DNA from: Moniliophthora roreri
Taxonomy: Eukaryota; Basidiomycota; Agaricomycetes; Agaricales; Marasmiaceae
Length of the DNA: 64,000 bases
Assembly: GCA_001466705.2 (NCBI GenBank)
Contig: LATX02000185.1
Coordinates: 558,001-622,000, forward strand
Direction: 5' to 3'
Shown: one piece after another, positions 1 through 13,068 of the stretch
Position numbering within the stretch: the first letter of the stretch is position 1
How the letters are laid out: every line of letters begins with the position of its first letter
Made by a program: the position numbers and the translations under genes
Notes under the pieces: model-generated
Database searches by the model: none
The model's input: only the letters and a program-made list of their open reading frames with translations
Told to the model about the DNA's origin: nothing

Positions 1-1389
1 ATGCCATTACCATATGGCGCATCTCGGTCCCAGCGTCTTCGGATGAATGATTCGGAGGGTGAAGATGCTGCACCAGGTGAGACGGTAGCTTCGGACCGAA
101 TCATGGAGATTTCGGTATTGGTATACTCGATGCGATTGGGGGTGCTGGTGGTGGCTATAGCTATGGGCGGTATTGTAGTGCTGGTTCCCGCACCAACAGA
201 ATGCCGTGCTCGAGGAGTAACGCTCCCAGAGCCAGAGCCCGAACCCGAACCTGAACGTGAACGTGAACCCGATCCACTTACTCGAGAATATGAAGGCGAT
301 TGAGTATGAGGGGTTTCAGTAGCTGTGATGTAGCTTTCAGAATCACCTCCCTCGTCATATTCTTCTGAGCTTCCTGCGGTGATCGTGGGCATCACAGTTA
401 CAGATTTCTTGGGTCGTAGCTGTGGACCACCGCCCTCTGCACTTGGATGAGGACCAGGGAAAGGTGGCCGAAGGTCGAGGGGAGGTAATACAGGTGGAGC
501 CGCCACGGAAGACGTGGTGGAGATACTAGACTTATGAGATGCTTGGGACATGCTCCGGTTTACTGTCCTGCTGATGAACAGGTTTGAGCGGACCGGAGAT
601 GGGCCTGATTAAATTCAACATCATTATGATTTCATTCCTCGTAATGAGGGCGAGCTTGTACGTACGGGTGGCCTCGGATGCTGGAGTTGAAGCGGGCGGA
701 GTGGGTGACGCCCCAGTAGTAGCTATTGAGGTACTGGTTTCAGAACCTGGCGGTAGAGGTATTGTCCTGCGAAATGATTCTGGAGAGAAGTAATCCTGTT
801 CTGCAATGGGCGAAAGGGGCTTCATGAGTGGATACGAGTACGTATTGGTATATGGATTCATGGGGTACGGAACATGCTCCAGCCGAAGGGAGTGTGTGCT
901 GCCTGAGTACGCCTGATTCATTAAAGGTTTGCCGTTCCAACGAGGTGTGGTGCCATTGAAGTTTGTTGGTAATGAACTCGAGGATGAATATGGGGCTGGG
1001 GAGGACACAGAACGTGTAACAGGATGGGCATGCTGGTCAACGCGGCCGATTCGAATGACAGCTGGTGGAGGTGGATAGACCGTAGGTGACGTTCGCGGTT
1101 GATCTTCTGTAGGTGTCCTTAACCAGGCTATGCTCGATGGGCCTGAACGGGTGGAAGAAACTGGACTGGGCGGAGCAGGCCATTGTGTGTCATTGTCAAC
1201 GTCGAACCCAGTAATAGAGTTTGGCGTTCGATGAGGAATGGGTGGACCGATGATTGAGGTGTTCAGCTTCAATTTGGGGTTCTGCGTTTGTGACTCTGTA
1301 TGTGTTGACCATGATGATGCAGAAGTGGCAGCTGCCTCCAAATCATCCTTTTCCTTTGAACGCCAGGAAGAGAAAAGGAATCGCAACAT
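1..1389 (-). CDS. Ser/Pro-rich hypothetical protein, C-terminus cut by window edge
   Basis: The protein begins MLRFLFSSWRSKEKDD at 1389 and is rich in Ser, Pro and Thr throughout, with no domain I recognise. A 94-nt intron fits at 568..661 (GTACAAG...CAGCAG). Splicing there joins ASEATRT to TVNRSMSQASHK, and the frame then stays open to base 1, so the C-terminus lies outside the window. The second exon has an (SG)n/SR run at about 228-280 and acidic SSEEYDEGG sequence, which suggests an intrinsically disordered regulatory or cytoskeletal protein. That is inference from composition only. No signal peptide or membrane segment is evident. The start is the first ATG of a long open frame whose composition changes abruptly upstream. 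Confidence 0.6.
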
Positions 1390-2427
1390 CTCAAATTTGA
1401 GGATGTGCTAAGGTGCCCGGGTTGAGAGCGAGGGAGAATGAAGTAGACTCTAAAAGGACGAAAAAAAATATGCGCGTTGAAAGGGATAGCCGGTGCTTTA
1501 TAACTTGGCAGTGGCATTCCTGCATGACAAGTCCTTGTGATCATGAGAGGTAGGCGTGTCACAAAGGATCGAGTCCGCAGATCACCATTGCGGGAAGCGG
1601 ACGTCCGGACTGCTGTAGGCGGGCTGGTGTTCTTGACCTCTTTGGCAAATCACGTAGACAGCTATGTGAAAGCGAAGATGCAGTGGTCAGCGCCCCAAGG
1701 TATCGTCACAATGACATGTGCGCTCACATACCGAACATCCTACTGTGATGGCTCCTCTACAGCTTATCCTTTCGTAAACTCTTCTCCTTCACATGTTGAA
1801 TGGCCTGGAGCGACTCGGGACAGCCATCCAGAGATGGGGTGCGTGCCTCGATCGTGATGCACGAGGCAGCAGTGAGGTAGGCTCGCAGTTTGAGGTTTAT
1901 ATGATGACCATGGATCATACTGCGTCACAGACAACAACGAAGGCCCAGGACCTTTTGGTTTTCAATCGATTGACAAGTCGTCAATACCAGAGCTCAAAAG
2001 ACTCACCACTGCAGTATGACATTGACGGCTTCGTCTTCATGAAATGGATTACTGACACGTGCTGGTTAGCAGTACGGCATGTTACACATCCAATGCCCTC
2101 GACTCTGACACACGATATCTAGCACCATGCGATAAACACGCGGCTCCGATCTTTTCAAGTGACCCTAGTAGAGAATCAAGCACAAATAGGCTCACCTCTA
2201 TCCGGGAGAGGTCAATCCCAAGTCGCCAATACTTGTATAAGAACTGACATCCGGGGGTCATGGGCGTTTTGATGAGGAAATACCGTGAGTAACCTGCGGA
2301 CACTGCTTCTTTTCTCCCACTGACAGCGCCATCTGGCCTTCGCTTTGCGATCTGGTGGGCCTCCGAACCGACGGCAGATTGGATATCGAGATTAGAAGTT
2401 GACTGTAGAGACACATATACTCAGCGT
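1390..2427. other. Intergenic region between divergent genes
   Basis: About 1 kb between the start of the Ser/Pro-rich gene and the start of the MYND gene. Short open frames here (e.g. 1537-2122) have no recognisable content and overlap each other. It probably holds both promoters; no clear TATA or repeat was seen. Confidence 0.5.
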
Positions 2428-4603
2428 ATGGATTTGACTCCCAGTGACTACGCCAAAGGTCCTGCTGACGATTTGCGACCTTTAACAGCTTTTAGGTACC
2501 GTATGGACTCGTCTACAGAGGAGAAGTTGTTTGATGTTTTCCTCCTCAATGCAAAACGCCGGTTCTCATCCACGAGGAAAGCTATAACTGCCCTTCAACA
2601 ACTCGATCAGCCACCTTCCAATGTTTCGTTTTGCAATGTTCTTCACCCCAGTGACCAAGTACACGCAGCTCTAGAAGCGATTGCTGTTCTTGGAGAACTG
2701 ACTCCTCTCTCTGAACAGGCGCTTGGGGGGCCGCGAAGGCGTAGATTCTTGGATGGCATAAGCCTTGTCAAGTCAAATTGGACTAAAATTGGGCTTTGGA
2801 TCAAGTTCTTTTTCGACGTGGCCGTCGAGAAGCCATTCACCTCGTCCGAAACGTTGATAGAATTAGGGCTCATACGGAAGATCCTGTTTACCCTACCAAA
2901 TCTGCTTCTGTACCCTACTGCCTGCGAGGATCAGGAGACGGAAGTGCAGGATCTGATTCGTCGGGCTCCATATACCCCACGTTTAGGTGCTCGAGTATGG
3001 GTTAAACTTCTACGCGATATGCACACCGGTTGGGTGAGCTGGTCTGGCCTTTTTGTAGGCTTGCTTTTCGCGTCGGGCTCCAATGAGCCATTAGCACACT
3101 TCGTGGACGAGCTGAAAATTATACGCGATTCTGAGGGTGTAGATACTGCACTTCTCGCAATCCGATGCATGCGGCATGTTTGCCAACTCATTCGTTCCAA
3201 TTGTATCTCCAGAAAGGACTTCGCTGGTTTCCATACCACAATGACGTTGTTCGTCTGTTGTTGTATTCGGCGATCAGTTTTCCCGGGTTTTCACGTCTCG
3301 TTCATCACTCAGGGAGGTGTCGTACAACTCGTTAGTACTCTAAAAGTCCTCATCTCACACCACGACAATCTCCGTTTTATCCGTCGAGGATCTGGCCAAT
3401 TTGGCGACCTCACTGCGACTATAATGGCAATTCAAAGTGGGCTTCAGGAAGCATTGGATGGGGTCCAAGCTGTATCGGATGCATTGGAAGCAGGCTTAAT
3501 CCTTGTGATATTCAAGACTCAACGCTACTACAACCTAGAGTGCGATGAGCCAAATTCATTTACTCCAAATCCTCCTAGTAAAGTATGGGACTCGTTCGCA
3601 AACCTGTTTCAACGAATCTCGTTATACATGGTCTATCCAGCTGTCCTACGCCGATTTTGGAGGTCGATGAATACGATTACAAGTAGCTTTCCTGACTTGG
3701 AACACAGCATTCAACGGAGTGCCGAAAGACGTCTACGGATGGGTTGGGAGCAATGCAAAAACAAAGCCACGAGCTTCCGAGTTATGTACGAGCTAATGAA
3801 GATGCCTACCGTCGGTAAATCGTTATGTAGTAACAGCGAGGTGTGTCTTTTCACTCTTCCAAACCTTTGTTGATACATACCTAGTCATCACTTCCAGTGT
3901 CCATTAAAATTATCCCCTTGGATGCGATCTTCAAATTTGCGGTACCAACGGTGCTCAGCATGCCTATGCGTAGCATATTGTTCTCGGACTTGTTCCAAGG
4001 CTAACTGGATTGCCTCCCATCGAAATAACTGTGCAGAATACAGCCGTGCTTTCAGAGGTAAGAGTCAATACTTGATTCACTCTTGCTCATTCCCACCCTT
4101 GGATCCATCTAGAAGGGCATCCACATGAATCTGACATTGATCGCGCTCTCTTCGTTTCCATTACCAAGCTCTACTGCGTAAACCACAAAGATGACATCAG
4201 GGAACAACTAGCATCTTTTACTCCTTCAGCTGCCGATGAAAAGGAGCAAGGACGCGATACGGATACAGATCCAGGCCAACCGTACCAACGCGGCGTCGTT
4301 GTACTCGCCTTTTACGATATCAATCGTCTAGATTTCGACTCCTCAGACTGCACCAGCATTATGCACTTGAAAGACATTTACAATGATCGTAGACTGGCAA
4401 GGGAGCAATCGGACAATCTTGTACGCAAGGCTTCGCAAGTGCAAGATTCAGAAATGCTAGTTGTCGCCTTCTTTCCTGCAACAACCAGAATAGGAGATCT
4501 GGTATTGACTGTCATAGAAATTCTTAATCTTCCACAGGTCACTAGCAGCGACGAGGAGGATAGGGAGGACGAATTTTACTCGGATCTCGAACCTGATTTT
4601 TGA
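2428..4603 (+). CDS. MYND-type zinc finger protein
   Basis: Three exons give a protein of about 687 aa. Introns fit at 3841..3897 and 4058..4112 and restore one frame. The first 470 residues are a mostly helical region without a named domain, as is common in the expanded agaricomycete MYND family. The finger follows at about 467-515: CSNSEC, then RCSACLCVAYCSRTC, then WIASHRNNC. This matches the C-x4-C ... C-x2-C ... YCxxxC ... H-x3-C ligand order of MYND domains. The C-terminus is acidic (SSDEEDREDEFYSDLE). MYND domains usually bind protein partners through Pro-rich peptides; the partner here is unknown. The start is the first ATG, just upstream of the continuous 471-codon exon. It converges with the GH43-like gene. 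Confidence 0.85.
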
Positions 4604-4720
4604 CTAGGTGGTACAATCGTCTGCTTCACCGTATGTAACTTATTACTGTATCACATCAATTATCGTTGTTGTATTTACTCTAGCATTTTGACATGCATAA
4701 TTGAGACATACACAATCCTC

Positions 4721-5958
4721 TCAACCCCACCGATCCTGAATGGCTTTGTATTGAGCTTTGTTGACAGGCTTCACAACACCGTGTTTCAACAAGGTCGGGA
4801 ATCCCGACGTGGAGGACCGGGTCCATCTATAAACGGAGACGTTGGCGGCATGCATTACGCGGCGCACGCAATAGGACTCACCTTCCCGAGTTGATGTCGT
4901 TCGTTTGGAATGGAACATAGCCCTTTTGGTCGTGTAAATATGCATGCAAATCTCAGAGAGGATATACAAGATGCCCTTACCCGCGCTTCCTTGTAAGCAT
5001 CAAGGAACAAATGCACGAGTCCTTTTTCTTTGTTGTCCTCGAATACTAGCGGTCCCTCGGTGACTTCGTCAACCACATACCCGCTGCCTATCCTGCGCCA
5101 AGTCCCAAATAAACCATTATCAGATCGCTCCTGCCATACTCTCAGAACTTTTTCATCCTTAATAAACCTGACATATGAGCTGCCTCCAAGAGGAAGAATA
5201 GTCAAGTCAATGACAGGAACGTTGTCGAGCGCAATATAAGGTTCGGCAGGGGTGAAAGTATGGAAATCAGTAGTATACGCGCGGAAAATGCGATCCAGAG
5301 TGGCTGGGCCAGTGTGCTATGTAGTAAGGCGTACGTTAGGGACCTGTGAATGTGATTCTTGGTAGAAGATTTGACATCACGAACCTGACTGTCGTCGTCA
5401 GCGTACAACCGCGAGGCCCAATGGACCATGAATGCTTTACGGTCCGGGTCCCAGATAGCTTCTGGTGCCCATACCATGCCCGCATTCTCACCGATCACCT
5501 TGACAAGCCTGTAATCGGTCCAGGACACCTGGAGTAAGAATTTTCGGAAAAATATTATTGTTCAAAGAGACATCAAGACTCACCAAGTCCGTGCTCTCCC
5601 AAATGTGAATGCTCCTCGAGCCATGCGTCACTGCCCGACCCCAATCGTTGTCGATACCCGCAATATCGAGGTCCGTCGCAATGATGAAATGCTTGGAGTC
5701 ATCCGGTGCCGAAACGAGATACGGGTCCCGAGCACCCTTAGTCCCCGCCGTGGGCTTGAGGATGGCTTTGTCACCATTCAAAGCCTTGTAGGAAAGTGGG
5801 TTGTTCCCGTTTGATAGATGGGCAAAGATACTTGGCTCTCGATCGTAAAAGTGGACAAAGAAGTATCCGACTTTCGATGAGTCTGCTCGGCTGTCCAATG
5901 TCGCACTCGCAATGCTGGCTGCGAGAGCAAAAAGGGTGAAGAAAGACAGTGAGCGCAT
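4721..5958 (-). CDS. Secreted glycoside hydrolase family 43-like protein
   Basis: A spliced gene of at least five exons, about 330 aa. The chosen start at 5958 opens MRSLSFFTLFALAASIASA, a good secretion signal; the in-frame ATG at 5997 would place it behind 13 extra residues. Motifs in order: DREPSIFAHL, GARDPYLV, IHIWESTDLV, VWAPEAIWD and VTEGPLVF, ending GYVPFQ ... FPTLLKHG. These fit the five-bladed propeller GH43 enzymes (arabinanase, arabinofuranosidase and xylosidase types). The VWAPEA and TEGP segments are the family's recognisable blades, and Glu of TEGP is the likely general acid. The substrate cannot be told from sequence. It probably acts outside the cell on plant cell-wall polysaccharide. 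Introns with consensus ends lie near 5531-5583 and 5316-5390 and twice near the 3' end. Confidence 0.85.
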
Positions 5959-6605
5959 TGCTGCAATTTTTAGGAACTTTGAGTAGAAGTATACCATGGC
6001 TTTTATAGCGCGGCGTCCACCGGTACAAGGAGGATCGAAAGTTTCAAGTCACCTAGGGAAACCGGGGGCGGAATGACCCAATGACCCGTTCCGCCCAACA
6101 CATTTGTAGCCGGATTCCCAATATCTTGCCGTACCAGCTGACCTCAGTGAAGCTTGTTACATAGACGTTGCATGGTACCGCTCGGCGATTGAAATTTAGT
6201 GTTCACATCGACAGGCACCTGCGTAAAAAAGACGGCAGTTCTATCCGGCTCTCTGGACAAACAGAAAACTGTGAGTTACAGTGGTGGCGGGTACAATGCT
6301 GCGTTACCGCGTTACCGCCGACGCAACCTCCGAGACAACCGCGTGGTGACTTGGGGCGAACGAAGCTGCAAATCTCTTGGGTTTGTCCTGAATCAAAAGC
6401 ATTGTGACTGCGTGGTAGTTTCAACGGTCCGGGTGATACTTGATAGCACTCTGGTGTCGACTAAACATGACCTCCCGTATTCTGAAGGGTCTGAACGAAT
6501 GCGGATGAACGAGAAGATCTTCTATCATGGGCGCTTACAGTTCACCTACGCGATATTTGTTACTGTTTACTATTTACAACAAATACATATGCAGTTTACT
6601 ACTTT
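5959..6605. other. Intergenic, upstream of the GH43-like gene
   Basis: Contains the GH43-like promoter and the 3' flank of the reductase gene. Overlapping short frames (6168-6407, 6199-6864) show no protein-like content. The stretch just above the GH43 start (5995-6060) is GC-richer. No repeat was recognised. Confidence 0.5.
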
Positions 6606-8154
6606 TCACGACCGGCCGATCGCCAAATTTCTCAGTATTTGGTTTTGCACCACCAATAGTATTGCGTACATCATCTCAATCCGCTGTATTGTAATGGTTA
6701 GCCGGAAGCCTGACAGTTTGGAAAGGAAACTGACCGGAATATCTACCCCTACCCGTTTAGCCAATCTTACCACCTCTCCCAGGATTACCTCCACCTCCAT
6801 CGGTTTCCCTTGCCTCATATCCAGTAACATGCTAGGGGCGTGGTTGTTCTTGGGATCGAGATGATTGTTTCGGACGTATTCGAGGAATCTGGGCACGGTG
6901 CTGGATGGTAGGCCGTCTTCTGTATCAGATAGACCTAACGCATGGCCTACAAGTGCCTTCAGTGGAAGGAACGAGGTGCAAATTGATGATCGTACCAACC
7001 GAGACTGCCTCTGTCAAGACTGCCCTGATATTCGGAATGGTGAATTCTTCGATAAGATGTGCTGTTGCGTGATGTACATATGGCTCGTAGAAGTCTTTAG
7101 ACGGATCTGGAGGTGGAGGTCGAAATATACAGGGTACGGTGTGACTATGAGAGTAAGCAGAAATATTCGGCCAACTATCAGCGATTGCGGACTTACTTTG
7201 ATAGAGTTGCAAAAGTAGCAAACGCGAGATTCAACATGTTTTTCCTCATCTTCTGCCGTTGGATTTCAGGCACTATATCAACTCCAGCACCACCGGCTTC
7301 GAGGAGACTCTTCAGATCGTTCAAAACCACAGCTTCCTCTGGTGAATTTTGAGTTGTCATCAGATCATCGGGACGGTACACTCCTACGGTAAGCCTGTGC
7401 TGAGATCACAAATGAGCAGAATCCACCCGAGCCAGAACTGAAAACCTACACCCTCAACATACTCGACCATGTCTGGCTGAATCAGGTTTCCCATGCAGTA
7501 AACGCAGGTGCTTACGATCCTGGGTCTCTTCTCGTCAAACACCTGTCCCCTTCCCGAGCCTTTCGAAACCTCTCTCTCTACATCTGCAATCTCAGTTGCA
7601 AGCCCCTTTTCAACACCGATCCCATTCTGCAGCAGAATATACACAGGCTGACCGAACTTCTCTGTGTATGACTGGGTCAAAATGGGCGCAAGCATCTTCT
7701 CTGTCGTCAGGATTTCTGGAACAACTTTCGTTGCAACGAAGATGTAGTCATAACCCCGGTCTGCCGCATCTGAAACAGAGCGAAGTACTTGTTTGCATTG
7801 GGTTTAAGTTCCAAGTCGAGTTTATCCAATGTGAATGGACGCACATCTATCGGGTTTCCAGCCCTTGATGTGGTCACCATGCTTATCACTCCTGAATGTC
7901 AGACCGTTCTCTGATGGGGACGGAGATGAGTACCGCTATGCGACTGAAAGTATGCCGTGCTCACTTTGTACCGCGTCAAAATTACTTCTTGCTACGACAC
8001 TCAAGTAAACTCGACCGCTTCGCTTCAGCGCCAGTGCATCTAGATACACAGTGAATCAGCCTCCTCGTTCCTCTGGAATCTGAAAAGTTCACCTACAAAC
8101 AGCACCGATACCTCCCAAACCAATGAGTAAAACATCCTTGCGCTGCGGGGTCAT
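6606..8154 (-). CDS. 2-dehydropantoate 2-reductase family (ApbA/PanE-like) protein
   Basis: About seven short introns; spliced length near 400 aa. It starts MTPQRKDVLLIGLGGIGA, the Gly-rich Rossmann loop for NADP. An intron then leads into ALALKRSGRVYLSVVARSNFDAV. Further exons give GWKPDRYAADRGYDYIFVATKVVPEIL, LLQNGIGVEKGL and a C-terminal helical domain (RKNMLNLAFATFATLS, NNHAPSMLLDMRQGKP). The NxxxxPSMLxDxxxG block is the C-terminal ketopantoate reductase signature. The family reduces 2-dehydropantoate to pantoate for CoA synthesis (EC 1.1.1.169). Fungi carry several divergent members, so the true substrate is uncertain. The start was chosen because the Rossmann loop follows directly. Confidence 0.85.
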
Positions 8155-9032
8155 GGTGGTTCAAACTTATGGAGATGTTGTCCGGCCCTGGATTCTTTAA
8201 CATGACAAACCTGAAATTAAATTCAGAGGCACGAGAGATAAGAGGTCTTGATGCCGGTGTGATTCTGAGTGACGATTGAACGCGGGTTCAACGTTCAACA
8301 TTGAACGCATGGATTCGTCCGAGCTGTTCGTTTTCTCTTCCATCGCCAAACGCGAGGTTACTGTTGAGCTGGCGAAGCTGGAAACCATAAGGATTTTGAA
8401 CATTTCCAAGTTCAGGGTTGAATCTTGACAGCGGATCCAACCTCGTCTTCGCTGCATGGGACCGACAAATATCAGGCGCGGAACGGGGAAACCCACCCGC
8501 CCCTGTCCCTCTGATCTTGTCTGTGGGCCGAAGGGCTGGGATGAAGCTCCATCCCGCAGGATCAGTTCTCCCAACCGTAAACCACCCTCTCGGAAGGTCA
8601 AGAAGCTGGACTTGCTGATGGCAGAGGTAGTAGTCCCGGTCAGCTGCTCGGACGGCGTGAGAGGAGAAGTCCTCCGGTCCAAGGTCTTTCCAGTGTTTCG
8701 GACTCCTTCTGGGTATATAGGCTCAGTGGTAGTATCCCTAAACAGAGTTGGAAGTGCAGGCGGTAGGGGTAGCGGTAGCCCCCTGATGAGAGCTTTCGCA
8801 GGCTCGAAACCGCTGCCAAATCTGCCTCACTAGCTGACCTCTCCCCCAGCTGATAACAGGACCCTATCTTAGGAGACGGTCGACTGCAGCGGTGCGGAAG
8901 TCAGTGGTCTGCCCAGCTACGCTCGGTTGGAACCTGGTACCGATCTTGTTCCTCGAATTGGTACCTGTCGCTTTGTGCCGATCACAACAATCACGGAACT
9001 AAGAATTCTACATTGATTCATTTCGAATAGCT
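8155..9032. other. Intergenic region, ~880 bases
   Basis: Promoter side of the reductase gene and 3' flank of the AFR gene. Frames on both strands (8197-8682 minus, 8456-8833 plus) overlap one another and look like chance open frames in GC-rich sequence. No feature was recognised. Confidence 0.45.
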
Positions 9033-12000
9033 CTACACTCCGGCAGCAATCCACCATTTAACCCAGGCATCAACATCTTGCTTATTCAGTTCACTGGCAC
9101 TCTTGAAAGCCGGACTTAACTTCATTGCATTTTCGACCTCGAGGGGTGGAAGATCAACCGCCTCTCCATTGTAATCGCCGTGCGAACGATGAGAAGCGTC
9201 TGCATCAGCCATGCCCCGGTAGAAATGAATCAGCTTAATGGCAGGCTAGAGGTAGGATTTATATCAGCATGGCATAGCAAATAGTCATACAGCAAACTCA
9301 CGACACGCTCCAACGATCCCACGTCACTCAAATCACTTGCTCTGCTCTCCAGTTCCTTGATCCAGTCCGCCCAAGGCACAATCTTCACTTCGTTGGACTT
9401 GACACGACCATGAGCTTCCAAGGAATCGACAATCTGTCTCATAATCCGGGACCAAGGTGTGGAGGACGGATGCACGATGTTCACTGCAAAAGGCTGCGGA
9501 GAGGCGGTAAAGGCGACATCGAGAATAGTCTGTGAGACCAAAGTCCCAGGAATCCATGACACGACCCCAACAGCATCTGGCATACAACTCATCTCAATAC
9601 CACTCTTGATAATTATTGGAAGCCAATCCGACAAAGACCATGCTGGAGACTTTTCGCAGCCAGTGATTTGTCCAATTCGGAAGGAGGTGCCATTAAGAGA
9701 AGTATTTTGAAGGATCTAGCTCGTTCTCTGGTTCAGCCACGAGATGATCTCGTAGTAGGAGACTACCCACCGTTTCAGAGACATACTTTGACTCGCCATA
9801 CCCTCCTCCGACCGCATACTTCGGGTCTTCCTGGTACTCTTCCGGGAAAACAGACTCGTTGGAGTCTCGCGCCCAGCGATATGCAGTTGAAATCGAGCTC
9901 GTGAACAAGACCCGAATTTTTTGTTCCTCTGACCTCCGGGCATCTACACTCTGCACAAACGACAGCAGCCGACTCCAGTCTGCGATCAATCCTTCGAACC
10001 CTTCCAACGGCAAGTTGAAGTCCAACTTCCATGCGCTATGAATAACTATAGTCAACTCTGAATGGAGGACATTCAGTGTGTCCTGCGAAAGATCCGCGGG
10101 TGATGTTCCTTCGAGGAGGAAGAGGCGAGGTTTGTTGGTCACCAGGGCGTCGTCTATGACAGAGGTCTTCAGGTTCTTCTCCACGAACTTGGCCTTCTGA
10201 CGAGATATGACGCTTCCCGATGACTTCCTGTTGAGGGCATAGACTGTATCAACTCGGGAGTCATTGAGGAGATCGTAGAGGAGCTGGGCACCAAGTCCGC
10301 CGGTAGTGCCGGTAATGAGGACTGTGTGCTTCCCAGAACTGTTACTGTGAAGCATAGCGTCGCCGTGTATATTACCAATAGGCTTAACAGCATATTTCTC
10401 CGTCATTTTCTTCATCCTCTCCACATGCTCCTCGACCGTCTTCTCCGACGAGTGCTCATCATCACCTTGGCCCAACGCGCCTACAATGAATCCGGCGAGC
10501 ATTTCGATTGTATGGTGAACGTAGACCATGTTCTGGTTGATTTGGGTGATGACTTGGTTTCCACCCTGGGCTTCACAGAGCGCAGCTACGATTCTCAGCC
10601 TGAGTATCGTCGCACTCAGGGAGTCGAATCCCCAGTCGAACAGATTCATTTCGGGAGTCAGGTCGTCGGGTTTGGAAGTGATGTCCTTTGCCTGGGCCAT
10701 GAGCCACTCCTTCAATTTGTCGGCACCCCAGGAAACCGGCGGTTCAATACCACTACTTGAATGGCCTGCATTAGATTCGATGGTCGAGTATCTGCGGAAA
10801 AGAATGTTACAGAATACAATGGAACACGTGTGGGGAACGTACAGTTCCTCGATATCCCGTTCATAGTTTTTGATAGCGGCCTTGCGAATGACACTATCTT
10901 TTACGGTTCGTGGTAGTGGACGATCCGGAGTCGTCATGATGATCATCTCCTTGTAGATTCTCGAGAAAGCAGGCGCAATTGCATTAGATCGGTCTACCAC
11001 ATCCCTATAGAACCTATGTAAGCTGAGATACGTACAGGAAAAGTCAATGCGACGTACCAGACAAGATTCCTAAACTTGCTCAAGGTATGCTCATGAGTTT
11101 GGGGTTCAATGAGGACACCAGGCTGAGCTCGACCATGGCCAAAGATTACTGCGCCCTTGACAAGTGGAGAAGTCACAATGGTACTCTCGAGAGGACCTGG
11201 TACAGTCTTCTCGCCAGAACTATGGATCAGAACGTCGTCGGCCCGGCCTATGATACGGAAAAGATGACTTTCGAAATGGGTGTGAATCCATATGTCGCCT
11301 GGAATCGAGAACTAAAAACGTACTGCTTTGTAGGATGCCTCTCCCAAACATCGCTCGTCCTACAGCCCGTCACCAAGCCGGTCCTTTCATCCTTCAAAGG
11401 TGCATCCTTTCCTTTGATCCAACCATCAACTTCCTTGTCATCATCATCCAGCCCACTCACACCTGATGTAAGTCTCTTTGCAAGCTCCTCAGGCAAATTC
11501 CTCACAGAGAGGGTGTGTGTCTCGGTGGTCAAGAACACAAGTTCTCCGTAGGCACCTCCAGGACCAGATCCTGCACCTAACCATCGATATGCAGTGCGAT
11601 CTGCGTCGAGTTCCATCCACTGCCAGTCTTCTTCATCACCTGGACGCGGAAGGATGTGGCTGACTCGACCAAACTCTGTACCGCCATACATACAACGGAG
11701 TCTGACATTGTTGCGAATCAGCGTGTCACCTATAAGGAACTGGATATTTAGACACAAGAGAATGAGGCGAGACAGTATCAGTGAGACTAACCGGCATCCT
11801 TATCCAAAGGTCCCCCGCTCTCTGCAACATACTCCAGATTCGCCAATCTCTTTATGGATTCTGGCTCTCTAGCCCAAATTTGTAAGAACGTCGGGAAGAT
11901 CACAAGCATATTAGTGCCTGTTCTCTCCAACGCATCCAATGTATTCTCCGGTGTAGGCATAATCGGTACATCCTTCTTGTTCCACACGATCGGTGGGAAC

Positions 12001-12833
12001 AGCGTCGTCGTGATGCCTCTAAATAACGGGTCTATCAGCTGGAGAAGGAACCCCAACGCGTGCAACGCTGGTACAGCTAGGCCTCCCATGCGAGCTTTGA
12101 CACGCTGGTGCGGTGCATAGCGGGACGTAAATTCGCGCATTTCGCGTAGCACAGCAATATTGGCGTATCCCCAAATTCCACGGTGAGTTAGCGGGATAGG
12201 CTTAGGGAAGCCTGTGCTACCGGATGAATGGAGGTAGATTGCGACTTGGTCGAACGAGGGTTTCGGCAGCCGAGTATAGGGAACGAAGGGGTCATCTGGG
12301 GTCTCGTGTGCGAGTTTGGGATAGAGCTCTGCCAAAGAAGGCATTTCTTCAATGGCTAAGGACAAATCCGAACCTTCCGATAAAATGAGTTCCTCCAATG
12401 ATGATATGAGCTCTGTCATTGTCCATCGAGTCGTCAAAATACGACGGCAGTCTGTCCCTTTCAATAGACTGAGGATAGCGGCGGGAGAGTTTCGTGGAGA
12501 GATGGGGAGAGGAACGAGGTTGGCTGTCATAAGGCCCATTATTACCGTGTTGTACACGAGCGTGTCGGAGTAGGCCAAGATAGCAATGACTTGTCCGTCA
12601 CTGCCATCGTTGGGAGACGGCTTGGGCCGAACAAGATGAGCTGCACGATGAACGGCCCGACCAAATTCAAGGTAGGTGATTTCGTCGTATTCCACTGGAA
12701 GGGGTCTGGCCTGAACTTTGGTATCGAAAGACGAAGCAGGGGGGTACGCGTAGAGCACCCCTTTGGGATTTTGACCCCAGTAAAGGTGAACGAGATCGGT
12801 AAGGTGATTGTGGTTGTCTAGAGGATCAGACAT
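9033..12833 (-). CDS. Adenylate-forming reductase (A-T-R, NRPS-like)
   Basis: One module without a condensation domain, roughly 1,080 aa with several introns. The adenylation domain (about 1-570) carries LHSSGSTGFPKPI at about 201-213 (ATP-binding core A3), then YVAESGGPL and MYGGTEFG. The carrier domain has NLFDWGFDSLSA, whose Ser would hold phosphopantetheine. The reductase domain begins VLITGTTGGLGAQLL (NADPH-binding TGxxGxxG) and contains FTSSIS and GYGESKYV, the Ser/Thr and YxxxK of the short-chain reductase active site. Such enzymes activate a carboxylic acid, tether it as a thioester and release it reductively as an aldehyde or alcohol. The substrate is unknown. It ends WVKWWIAAGV. A MULE-type transposon lies 235 bases upstream of the start, and a decayed copy of the 5' end lies at 25.3 kb. 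Confidence 0.9.
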
Positions 12834-13068
12834 GTCTGGCTTGTGTCGGGATTGAGGATATGGGCTGGCATTTAAGGCACTTTCTGCATTACTGTCTTCG
12901 AATCCCGTGTACGATCGATATCATGATTATTCTTTGCGTTTCCGCTCATCCGAGACATAGTCCCCACGTCGCCACCAATTCGAATTTGATTGTCCTATCC
13001 GTTCCTTCCGCGCTATTTTCGAACCATAGGGCAATACTGTATTCTGGGGTCAAACCTGGTCGAGCTGT
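12834..13068 (-). promoter_or_regulatory. Probable AFR promoter, truncated by transposon insertion
   Basis: The sequence upstream of the AFR start codon runs only 235 bases before the transposon inverted repeat begins. Part of it (about 12920-13065, including ATTCTTTGCGTTTCCGCTC) recurs in the decayed copy near 25.48-25.61 kb, so it predates the duplication. No clear TATA box was found. Confidence 0.4.

Noticed and set aside
8197..8833. Two opposing open frames of 161 and 125 codons
   Set aside because: They overlap antiparallel, have no domain or signal, and neither carries convincing splice structure; likely chance frames.
4721..12833. GH43-like, reductase and AFR genes as a biosynthetic cluster
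   Set aside because: They share a strand, but the secreted glycosidase and ketopantoate reductase-type enzyme have no evident link to AFR chemistry, and no regulator or transporter accompanies them.
12880..12920. tRNA-like TTCGAATCCC box
   Set aside because: No A box, acceptor stem or anticodon arm could be paired around it.
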